Source of the DNA: Lachnospiraceae bacterium M18-1
GTDB lineage: Bacteria > Bacillota > Clostridia > Lachnospirales > Lachnospiraceae
Direction: 5' to 3'
DNA length: 64,000 nt
Assembly (NCBI GenBank): GCA_000403295.2
Contig: KE159611.1
Location: 277,300-341,299 of the forward strand
Part shown: in pieces, positions 23,951 to 30,951 of the stretch
Numbering within the stretch: the stretch's first letter is position 1
Layout of the letters: each line of letters begins with the position of its first letter
The notes under the pieces: model-generated
The model's input: the letters and a program-made list of their open reading frames with translations, nothing else
What the model was told of the DNA's origin: nothing
The model's database searches: none
Translations under genes and position numbers: made by a program

Positions 23951-25186
23951 CATATGATTCCGGAATACGACCTTTTTCTGTCCTTTCCTGATCTCTCCGA
24001 CCTCATAACAGTCGTGATATTGTTTCATATGCTCTGCAATCTCCTGTGCATGCTCCTTTTCCACCACCAGTAAAAGCCCGGCTCCGCAGTTGAACGTAGA
24101 AAGCATTTCCTGTTCTTCTATATTACCAGCGTTTTTAATGTAGGTAAATATGGGCAGCGTTTTTAACTGCTTCAGATCAATTTCCGCACACAGTCCGTCC
24201 GGAATGATCCTGCACAGATTCCCTTCAATGCCGCCTCCGGTAATGTGCGCCATACCATGTACCCCACGCCCCCGGGTCACCGCTTTGATCGCTCTGTAGT
24301 ACGGCGTATGAGGTTTCATGATCTGCTCGATAAATGTCTCACCCTCTATCCTGTCCAGCTTGATCCGGGGGATTTTTTCCATTAATAAGCGGATCAGCGT
24401 ATAGCCGTTGGTATGGAGGCCGTTGGAGGCCGCCGCCAATACCTTATCACCCTCCCGGATTCCTGACCCGTCAATGATCCGGTTTCTGGGTACGATCCCG
24501 GCAATGCTTGACGTCAGGATGTACAGCCCCGGATTCACCACCTCCGGCTGGATGGAAGTCTCACCGCCCACCAGATCGCATTCATTTTCCCGGCAGGCTT
24601 CGGAAATCCCTTTCACAAAGGCTTTCATCGTTTCTTTTTCCGCCTTTCCGCAGACGATCGTATCCAGCACTGCAAGGGGCTTCGCGCCCATCACAGCGAT
24701 ATCATTTACCAAATGGTTGATCATGTCATGGCAAATGGATTCCACATATCCGTATTCCATGGCCAGCTTCTGCTTGGAGCCCGGTTCCTCGGACTTCAGG
24801 ACCAATACAGGATCCTCAATACCCGGAAATCCGATGTCGTACAGGGACGCAAAGGGCCCCAGACCGTTCAGAACGCGTGGATTTTTCGTTCTCAGATAAA
24901 CAGCCATCTCCCTTTTCATTGCATCGGTATAGGAAATATCCACCCCGGCTTTGCTGTAGGAAAAAGTTTCGCTGTTTTTCTCCCGTCCCTGAAGGATCTC
25001 ATCCACCGAAGTGTGCAGCAATCCGGCCAGTTCCACCAGGATTTCCACATTCGGCAGCGTGCCGTTTTCCCACTTGGAAACGGCCTGAAAAGAAACGTTG
25101 AGCCTGGCGGCGATCTCCGCCTGCGTCATGCCGAGCTGCTTTCTTTTACTTGTGATGAATCCCGCTATCTTTTTGTTATCCAGCAT
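23924..25186 (-). CDS. XRE HTH - PurM (AIR synthase-like) fusion protein
   Basis: A 420-residue two-domain protein. Residues ~8-63 are a Cro/C1-type helix-turn-helix (ITSKRKQLGMTQAEIAARLN, VSFQAVSKWENGTLPN). Residues ~72-415 are a full PurM-like domain. Its motifs match phosphoribosylaminoimidazole synthase: SYSKAGVDIS, NDIAVMGAKPLAVLD (161-175), LVGGETSIQPEV (205-216), SNGLHTNGYTLIR (254-266) and TGGGIEGNLCRIIPDGL. AIR synthase makes AIR from FGAM with ATP in purine synthesis. The HTH fusion suggests a nucleotide-responsive DNA-binding protein or autoregulated enzyme. ATG 25186 follows GGAGGTC. The C-terminus lies inside a family A repeat. No other pur gene is nearby. Confidence 0.88.
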   Translation of the reverse strand: MLDNKKIAGFITSKRKQLGMTQAEIAARLNVSFQAVSKWENGTLPNVEILVELAGLLHTSVDEILQGREKNSETFSYSKAGVDISYTDAMKREMAVYLRTKNPRVLNGLGPFASLYDIGFPGIEDPVLVLKSEEPGSKQKLAMEYGYVESICHDMINHLVNDIAVMGAKPLAVLDTIVCGKAEKETMKAFVKGISEACRENECDLVGGETSIQPEVVNPGLYILTSSIAGIVPRNRIIDGSGIREGDKVLAAASNGLHTNGYTLIRLLMEKIPRIKLDRIEGETFIEQIMKPHTPYYRAIKAVTRGRGVHGMAHITGGGIEGNLCRIIPDGLCAEIDLKQLKTLPIFTYIKNAGNIEEQEMLSTFNCGAGLLLVVEKEHAQEIAEHMKQYHDCYEVGEIRKGQKKVVFRNHMPCETAGWP

Positions 25187-25289
25187 CTTTTGACCTCCGA
25201 TCATTTATAATGGACTTTCAAACTCCATATTTAGCTTTATCTTACCCTGAAAGATGACAGAACCGCAATAAACATTTATTTGATTTTAT

Positions 25290-25322
25290 AGGCGGGATTC
25301 AACCTGCAGTTGAGTATCCCGC
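25290..25322. other. GC palindrome in the divergent XRE-PurM / PFK region
   Basis: GGCGGGAT-TCAAC-CTGCA-GTTGA-GTATCCCGCC forms a near-perfect hairpin. It lies upstream of both divergent genes in a 339-bp intergenic region. It could be an operator or a repeat relic; no other structure is evident there apart from the promoter at 25390-25418. Confidence 0.4.
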
Positions 25323-25389
25323 CGCATTCCGGGATATCGAAAACAATAGCCTCTTTTCCCCATTCACAAGGGAAAACCGAACATTTTTC

Positions 25390-25418
25390 TTTACAAAACG
25401 CGAAAAATACACTAAACT
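25390..25418 (+). promoter_or_regulatory. Sigma-A promoter of the phosphofructokinase gene
   Basis: TTTACA (25390-25395), a 17-bp spacer and TAAACT (25413-25418), giving a ~100-nt leader before ATG 25526. Confidence 0.7.
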
Positions 25419-25525
25419 AGTAATTGTAGTTTTCTGGCAGAGGAAAGAATACTCTGCACGTCTGTCTGATCAGCTTTTGACAGAAGCATGGTCAGCTTTA
25501 TCAAATCATACGGAGGTACTATATC

Positions 25526-26773
25526 ATGAAAGGAAACGTAATCGTCGGTCAGTCAGGCGGACCGACCGCCGCTATTAATTCAAGTCTCGCGGGCGTATAC
25601 CGCACCGCCAAGGATCGTGGAGCCGGCAAGGTCTATGGTATGCTGCACGGAATCCAGGGACTGCTGCAGGAAAGATATATAGATTTATCAGAATATATCA
25701 CAACGGAACTGGATGCTGAGCTTTTGAAGAGAACACCTGCTGCTTTTCTTGGTTCATGCCGTTATAAGCTGCCGGAGATCCACGAAGACAGAGACGTCTA
25801 TGATAAGATATTTGAGATTCTGGAAAAGCTGAATATTGAAGCGTTTATCTATATCGGCGGCAATGACTCTATGGATACCATCAAGAAGTTATCTGACTAT
25901 GCCATCATCACCGGTTTTAAGACCCGTTTCATCGGCTGCCCGAAGACCATTGACAATGACCTGGCTCTGACAGACCATACGCCTGGATACGGAAGCGCTG
26001 CCAAGTATATCGGCACATCCGTAAAGGAGATCATCCGCGACAGCTTCTGTCTGGAATACTCCAAGGGCCTGGTTTCTATCATCGAGATCATGGGACGAAA
26101 CGCAGGATGGCTGACCGGTGCAGCGGCTCTTGCCAAGGGCGAGGACTGTTCCGGACCGGACCTGATCTATCTGCCGGAGGTTCCGTTTGATATTCAGAAG
26201 TTCGGCGACAAGGTAAGGCAGATCCTGACTAAGAAGTCATCTGCTGTGATCGCAGTTTCTGAGGGAATCCGTCTGGACGACGGACGTTATGTATGTGAGC
26301 TGGGGCAGAGCATCGACTTCGTAGACGCATTCGGCCACAAGCAGCTGTCCGGTACCGCAAATTATCTGGCAAGCTACATTGCCGGAGATATCGGATGCAA
26401 GTCCCGTGCCATTGAGCTGAGCACCCTGCAGAGGTCTGCTTCCCATTGCGCTTCCCGTGTGGACATCCTGGAGGCATATCAGGTAGGCGGCGCCGCAGTG
26501 AAGGCAGCGGACGAAGGCGACAGCGGCAAAATGGTTGTCATCCAGCGTCTGTCCGACGATCCGTATCAGAGCGGAACTGAAGTGAAGGATGTACACAAGA
26601 TCGCCAATGATGAGAAGCTCGTTCCGAGATCATGGATGAATGAAGACGCGGATTATGTAACGGACGAATTTGTGAACTATGTACGTCCTCTGATCCAGGG
26701 CGATGTATCACCTGTCATGGTAGACGGAATCCCGAGACATCTGTTCCCAAATCCGATGACCGACGGAAAATAA
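25526..26773 (+). CDS. 6-phosphofructokinase, probably PPi-dependent
   Basis: A 415-residue PfkA-superfamily enzyme that phosphorylates fructose 6-phosphate at C1 in glycolysis. The nucleotide/phosphate loop is QSGGPTAAIN (9-18). The GGDGS motif of ATP enzymes reads GGNDS (111-115), with Asp at the glycine position. GxPxTIDND reads GCPKTIDND (137-145), with Lys in place of Gly. Both changes are diagnostic of diphosphate-dependent PFKs, so PPi is the likely donor and the reaction reversible. The Asn before that Asp is unusual. It is longer than E. coli PfkA (320), as is common for the PPi clade. RBS ACGGAGGT lies before ATG 25526. Confidence 0.88.
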   Translation: MKGNVIVGQSGGPTAAINSSLAGVYRTAKDRGAGKVYGMLHGIQGLLQERYIDLSEYITTELDAELLKRTPAAFLGSCRYKLPEIHEDRDVYDKIFEILEKLNIEAFIYIGGNDSMDTIKKLSDYAIITGFKTRFIGCPKTIDNDLALTDHTPGYGSAAKYIGTSVKEIIRDSFCLEYSKGLVSIIEIMGRNAGWLTGAAALAKGEDCSGPDLIYLPEVPFDIQKFGDKVRQILTKKSSAVIAVSEGIRLDDGRYVCELGQSIDFVDAFGHKQLSGTANYLASYIAGDIGCKSRAIELSTLQRSASHCASRVDILEAYQVGGAAVKAADEGDSGKMVVIQRLSDDPYQSGTEVKDVHKIANDEKLVPRSWMNEDADYVTDEFVNYVRPLIQGDVSPVMVDGIPRHLFPNPMTDGK

Positions 26774-26786
26774 ATCAAAAAATAAC

Positions 26787-26815
26787 TTGACAAAGCCGTT
26801 CCTATATTATATACT
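26787..26815 (+). promoter_or_regulatory. Strong promoter of tRNA-Arg
   Basis: Consensus TTGACA (26787-26792), a 17-bp spacer and TATACT (26810-26815), 31 bp before the mature tRNA 5' end. Confidence 0.85.
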
Positions 26816-26846
26816 AAGATATGTTGTGAGCGGCTTCATCAAGTGT

Positions 26847-26920
26847 GTGCGATTAGCTCAGCTGGATAGAGCGTCTGGCTACGGACCAGAAGGTCGGGGG
26901 TTCGAATCCTCTATCGCACG
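26847..26920 (+). tRNA. tRNA-Arg (anticodon ACG)
   Basis: A 74-nt cloverleaf. The acceptor stem is GTGCGAT / ATCGCAC with discriminator G. The D-arm is GCTC...GAGC and the anticodon stem TCTGG / CCAGA with loop CTACGGA. The anticodon ACG is at 26881-26883 (expected to be edited to ICG and read CGU/CGC/CGA). The T-arm contains GGTTCGAATCC. CCA is not encoded. Confidence 0.97.
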
Positions 26921-26930
26921 TTTATAAAAG

Positions 26931-26958
26931 TCAAGGATTTCATATCCTTGATTTTTTT
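26931..26958 (+). terminator. Terminator of tRNA-Arg
   Basis: Stem TCAAGGAT / ATCCTTGA with a 5-nt loop followed by seven T residues, 10 bp after the tRNA. Confidence 0.85.
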
Positions 26959-26963
26959 ATTTG

Positions 26964-27160
26964 GTTACTGTTCACACGGTGGCGTACACCCTGCTGCACG
27001 GCATCCGGCCAATAAAGCAACATTTGCCATAATATCCAGCCCGTCTACACTCCGTTCCGGTCCGTCCTAAACAAGCGTCGCTGGCGCTTAGGACCGCCGA
27101 AGGCGACTTAAAATGGGCTGGATACTGTTACTGGAGCACCCAAAGGGTGTGAACAGTAAC
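26964..27160. repeat. Family B element, copy 2 (197 bp, expanded centre)
   Basis: Ends are GTTACTGTTCACAC and GTGTGAACAGTAAC, exact inverted repeats. Relative to the 146-bp copy, ~50 bp is added at the tip of the central hairpin, including its own stem TCCTAA...TTAGGA (CCTAAACAAGCGTCGCTGG..). It lies between the tRNA and trpS terminators. Confidence 0.85.
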
Positions 27161-27170
27161 GAAACAAAAA

Positions 27171-27193
27171 CAGCGGAGATTCATTCCCCGCTG
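27171..27193 (-). terminator. Terminator of trpS
   Basis: On the minus strand the stem CAGCGGGGA / TCTCCGCTG is followed by TTTTTG. It lies 23 bp past the trpS stop. Confidence 0.8.
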
Positions 27194-27215
27194 ATTTTTG
27201 ATCTTAAGAATTGAT

Positions 27216-28304
27216 TCACTGATTCTGAAACCGCTCCGCCTGGCTGCTGATCAGTTCTGCATCGTCAAAATAGTTGATCTTCATGGCCGCCTTTACATTC
27301 TGCAATGTCTCCGCAGCTCTTTTCTCTGCCTTTTCGCTGCCCTTTCTGAGAATCTCGTACACATACGGGATATCCTTCTGGTATTCCTTTCTCCGCTTTC
27401 TGATGGGCTCTAATTCTGCCTGCAGAACTGCATTGAGGAAACGCTTTACCTTCATATCGCCCAGTCCGCCCCGTTTATAATGCGACTTGAGTTCATCCAG
27501 GCTGGTATAATCCGGCAGAAATTCCGGAAAATATTCCGGCCTGCAGAACGCGTCCAGATACGTGAATACCGTATTGCCCTCCAGCTTGCCCGGGTCCTCG
27601 ATGCGGATATGGGTGGGATCTGTAAACATGCTGAACACCTTCTGCTTAATCTCTTCCGGTTCCTCGGAAAGATAGATACAATTGTTCAGCGACTTGCTCA
27701 TTTTTGCCTTGCCGTCGATTCCCGGCAGCCGCATGCACGCCTGATTATCCGGAAGCAGAATCTCCGGCTCGACCAGGGTATCTCCATAGACGGAATTGAA
27801 CTTTCTCACGATCTCCTTTGTCTGCTCCAGCATGGGAAGCTGGTCTTCCCCTACCGGCACCGTGGTCGCCTGAAATGCGGTGATATCCGCCGCCTGGCTG
27901 ATCGGATACGTAAAGAACCCCACCGGAATGCTTGCTTCGAAATTGCGCATCTGGATCTCGGACTTTACGGTTGGGTTTCTCTGCAGTCTGGACACCGTTA
28001 CCAGATTCATATAATAAAATGACAGTTCACACAGCTCCGGCACCTGGGACTGGATGAACAGCGTAGACTTCTCCGGGTCCAGGCCGCATGCCAGATAATC
28101 CAGCGCCACCTCGATAATATTCTGGCGCACCTTTTCCGGGTTGTCTGCATTGTCCGTCAACGCCTGAGCATCCGCGATCATAATAAATATATCGTCAAAT
28201 CCGCCGGACTCCTGCAGCTCTACCCTTCTTCTCAAAGAACCGACATAGTGGCCCACGTGTAGTCTTCCGGTCGGTCGGTCTCCTGTCAGCATCGTCTTTC
28301 CCAT
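27216..28304 (-). CDS. trpS: Tryptophanyl-tRNA synthetase
   Basis: A 362-residue class Ic synthetase that charges tRNA-Trp. The HIGH-like motif is in [16 protein letters not shown] (8-23) and the ATP-loop motif is AKMSKSLNN (200-208). The [17 protein letters not shown] segment (~139-155) is characteristic of bacterial TrpRS. Length is slightly above the ~330 of the main bacterial type and fits a clostridial subgroup. Start ATG 28304 is preceded by GAGGAAAAAGGAACG. There is no T-box leader: only 88 bp separate it from the PAP2 gene. Confidence 0.95.
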   Translation of the reverse strand: MGKTMLTGDRPTGRLHVGHYVGSLRRRVELQESGGFDDIFIMIADAQALTDNADNPEKVRQNIIEVALDYLACGLDPEKSTLFIQSQVPELCELSFYYMNLVTVSRLQRNPTVKSEIQMRNFEASIPVGFFTYPISQAADITAFQATTVPVGEDQLPMLEQTKEIVRKFNSVYGDTLVEPEILLPDNQACMRLPGIDGKAKMSKSLNNCIYLSEEPEEIKQKVFSMFTDPTHIRIEDPGKLEGNTVFTYLDAFCRPEYFPEFLPDYTSLDELKSHYKRGGLGDMKVKRFLNAVLQAELEPIRKRRKEYQKDIPYVYEILRKGSEKAEKRAAETLQNVKAAMKINYFDDAELISSQAERFQNQ

Positions 28305-28392
28305 CGTTCCTTTTTCCTCCTCATTATCCTGTCTGAGTTATTTATGATTCCAGAGAAATGTATCCCCGTTCCCCCGGCCTTTTACATCAGGA

Positions 28393-29079
28393 TCATTTGT
28401 TCTGCAGCATAGCCGTCCGTGAAATCCTTCTCTCTGCATACCTCCGTCCATCCGGCACATAGAAAAACTGATACAGCATATGCGCCATCACAGCCGCCGA
28501 CGCTACGTCGATCACAGAATGCTGCTTCAAAAACATCGTTGCCATAATGATCAGCGCGGCAAGTATATAAGCCCCCGTACAGACCGCCATATGCTTCTGC
28601 AGCGCACGGCTCTGACTGATGGCAATGCACGCAGCCAGAGAATTGTACACATGGATGCTGGGCATCACATTGGTCGGCGTATCCGCCCGGTACAAAAGCT
28701 TCACCATATCTACAAAAATATTATCCCGCTCGAACACGTAGGGCCTGATATTCAGCCCGTTTGGAACCAGCGTAGATACGATCAGGAAAATGGTCATTCC
28801 TGTAAACATCAGCTTCGCAAGCCTGTAAAATCCTTCTACATCCGTAAAAAAGAAGTACAGCATCACCGCTGCGATAAATACAAACCACAGTAAATACGGC
28901 ACAATGAAATATTCTATAAATGGAATCTGGTCGTCAATCGCCGCATGGATGACATGATAATTCTTTGTCACATGCGTTTCCAGATATAAAAACCACGGCA
29001 TATACACCAAAAAATAGCTAAATACCCATCCGTGCTTATATTTTCTCAGCAATTCTGCCGCCCTTTCCTTCCATGTCAT
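28393..29079 (-). CDS. PAP2-family membrane phosphatase
   Basis: A 228-residue membrane protein with about six spans and the PAP2 superfamily phosphatase motifs on one face: PSIHVYNS (140-147) and KQHSVIDV (185-192). The histidines of PSxH and HSxxD are the expected proton donor and nucleophile. The first motif (KxxxxxxRP) is represented by a partial NIRPY segment near 110-114. Substrates in the family are lipid phosphates or polyprenyl diphosphates. ATG 29079 is preferred over 29115 because GAGGGAG lies upstream. It is followed 88 bp downstream by trpS on the same strand. Confidence 0.85.
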   Translation of the reverse strand: MTWKERAAELLRKYKHGWVFSYFLVYMPWFLYLETHVTKNYHVIHAAIDDQIPFIEYFIVPYLLWFVFIAAVMLYFFFTDVEGFYRLAKLMFTGMTIFLIVSTLVPNGLNIRPYVFERDNIFVDMVKLLYRADTPTNVMPSIHVYNSLAACIAISQSRALQKHMAVCTGAYILAALIIMATMFLKQHSVIDVASAAVMAHMLYQFFYVPDGRRYAERRISRTAMLQNK

Positions 29080-29256
29080 ATGAAACGCTCCCTCTGATAT
29101 GATTAAAGTCTGCATATCCCCCTGTACTTTTTTCAGAACTACTTTTCATTCTCCCGATTATATCATGATTCCTCCGTAACAACAAGGATGTTTACAAAAC
29201 ATTCACACAAATCTTTTTATGTTTTTTGACAGTCCCCCGCTCCTTGGCAAGATCCG

Positions 29257-30192
29257 TCATGCACCGGCATCCGGCGGCGCGATCACCTGGATCTGTTCCG
29301 GCTCCAGGACCGCCCGGATCGTCTGTCCCCGGGCAATCGGTTCTCCATCCGCATGGATCGGAAGTTCCCTGCTCATTTTTATTTCAATCTCTCTGCACTG
29401 GTAAATAGAAATTCCCTTAAAGTTTACGTGCTTTCCAAAAAATGCGGTGGGGAGCAGAAGGAGAATCTTCCATTTCGGCAGCTCAGAAACAACGATCACA
29501 TCCAGTATCCCATCTCCGATCTGAGCCTTCGGGCAGAAGAAGAAGCCCCCTCCCTCATAGGGATGATTCATGACCGCTGTAAAATATGTATGCTCAAACT
29601 TCTTCGTCTTCTCAGAATCCATCCGGATCTCCGCCGGCATCGGCTGTTCACTGAGAATCCATTTCAGCGCGATCGCCAGATAGGTCAGCTTTCCAAGGCC
29701 CAATTTGTTTAAGACCACTTTGATCGGAGAGACAGCGGCCCGATGACACACCGCAGCGTCAAAGCCGATTCCTGCGCTGACTGCAAACCGGTATGTCTGG
29801 TCCGGACAGATCACCCTGCCGACATCCATAGGAACCTTCCTGCCTGTTTCGAAGATATTTTCCAAGGCTGCATGGAGGTCTGTCGGCAGACGGAGCGTCC
29901 TGGTAAAGTCGTTGCCGGAACCAGTGGGAATATATCCAATAGTGACTTTGGCGCAGCTCTGGATTCCGTTCACCACTTCATCCACCGTTCCATCTCCTCC
30001 TACCACCACCAGCGTATGCTCCTGTCCGTCGGCCGTGATCCGTGCCGCTATCCCGGCTGCATGGCGGGCGTATTCCGTGTAAAAAACTTCATAATCAATT
30101 CTTCTTTTTTTCAATTCCGGTTCTGCCAGCTTCCAGATCATCCCGCCGCGCCCGGATCTGGATTCCGGGTTTACGATAAATGTATATTTCAA
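29257..30192 (-). CDS. Diacylglycerol kinase-type lipid kinase (YegS/BmrU family)
   Basis: A 311-residue lipid kinase. Motifs are VVVGGDGTVDEVVNG (62-76), holding the nucleotide-binding GGDGT, and IGYIPTGSGNDFTR (~87-100), typical of DAG kinase catalytic domains. The C-terminal lobe carries HADGEPIARG, the usual ending block of the family. It likely phosphorylates diacylglycerol or a similar lipid at the inner membrane face. Start is TTG 30192, preceded by AGGAGGTATGG. A TetR-family gene lies 104 bp upstream on the same strand, perhaps co-transcribed. Confidence 0.9.
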   Translation of the reverse strand: MKYTFIVNPESRSGRGGMIWKLAEPELKKRRIDYEVFYTEYARHAAGIAARITADGQEHTLVVVGGDGTVDEVVNGIQSCAKVTIGYIPTGSGNDFTRTLRLPTDLHAALENIFETGRKVPMDVGRVICPDQTYRFAVSAGIGFDAAVCHRAAVSPIKVVLNKLGLGKLTYLAIALKWILSEQPMPAEIRMDSEKTKKFEHTYFTAVMNHPYEGGGFFFCPKAQIGDGILDVIVVSELPKWKILLLLPTAFFGKHVNFKGISIYQCREIEIKMSRELPIHADGEPIARGQTIRAVLEPEQIQVIAPPDAGA

Positions 30193-30296
30193 ACCATACC
30201 TCCTGTGGGGTTTTGCCGCGCTTTCCCCATTGACTCAGTTCACACCCTGGCCAGGCGCGTCCTGCAGCTCTCAATCGTCATTTGTGCTCCCGGTTT

Positions 30297-30899
30297 TCAG
30301 CCGATCGTACTGTCCAGATATTTTCCAAGGGAACGCCTCATATTTCCTTCAAAGTCTGTCTCGCCGCTGCAAAGGCACCACTCGAATACATTGCCGATAA
30401 CGATCATCCGGACATCTGTGGTAAATGCTTCGATATCCACGTTCAGTCGGATGATCCCGGCCAGAACCGCCTTTTCCACATATGCCTGCACGGTCACGAT
30501 CGGGTAGGGCCGCTCAGTCCGTAAAGCAGCATTCAGCGCCTGGTTCTTCGGATTGTAATACCCGGACATAAATTCTACACCCAGCTCCCGGCAGTAACTC
30601 ACATAGTTCAGGTAGACCCTGATGATCGCGATCTTTGCCTCATCCGCATTGCGCGGAAGTTCCAGAAGCGCCGGATTGATGCTTGGCTGCTCCTCGATAT
30701 AGTAAGAAAGCAGGTCATCCTTTGTTTTAAAGTGATGATAAAAACTGCCGTTAGAAACTCCAGCTTCCTCACAGATGTTTTTGATGGAAAGTTCTTCATA
30801 TCCCTTCTTTTTCAATATCTGTTTGGCTGCCCTGAAAATACGTTCCTTTGTTTCCTTTGATTTCTGCCGCTGCCTGGACAGCTCTGTGCTTTCCTTCAT
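30297..30899 (-). CDS. TetR/AcrR family regulator
   Basis: A 200-residue regulator. The N-terminal HTH (~14-62) reads TKERIFRAAKQILKKKGYEELSIKNICEEAGVSNGSFYHHFKTKDDLL, the standard TetR signature with the F-Y-x-H-F end. The C-terminal half is an unassigned all-helical ligand domain. Start ATG 30899 has GGGGAGAGG upstream. It probably controls itself and possibly the lipid kinase gene downstream. It is followed by a short stretch (30236-30270) that resembles one end of a family B element. Confidence 0.92.
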   Translation of the reverse strand: MKESTELSRQRQKSKETKERIFRAAKQILKKKGYEELSIKNICEEAGVSNGSFYHHFKTKDDLLSYYIEEQPSINPALLELPRNADEAKIAIIRVYLNYVSYCRELGVEFMSGYYNPKNQALNAALRTERPYPIVTVQAYVEKAVLAGIIRLNVDIEAFTTDVRMIVIGNVFEWCLCSGETDFEGNMRRSLGKYLDSTIG

Positions 30900-30951
30900 G
30901 TCTGTGGCCTCTCCCCTTCCGATTCACACACGTTAACTGCTCCGGTACTTT

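Noticed and set aside
25205..25525. Riboswitch before the phosphofructokinase gene
   Set aside because: The ~100-nt leader from the promoter shows no conserved riboswitch core; the palindrome at 25290-25322 is upstream of the promoter.
28305..28392. Possible T-box leader for trpS
   Set aside because: Only 88 bp separate trpS from the upstream gene, and no T-box consensus or specifier loop is visible.
29257..30192. Presence of a YegS-family lipid kinase in the same window as the yegTUVW-like operon
   Set aside because: It is 13 kb away, in a different operon with a TetR regulator. In E. coli the shared yeg prefix only reflects map position, so this is coincidence.
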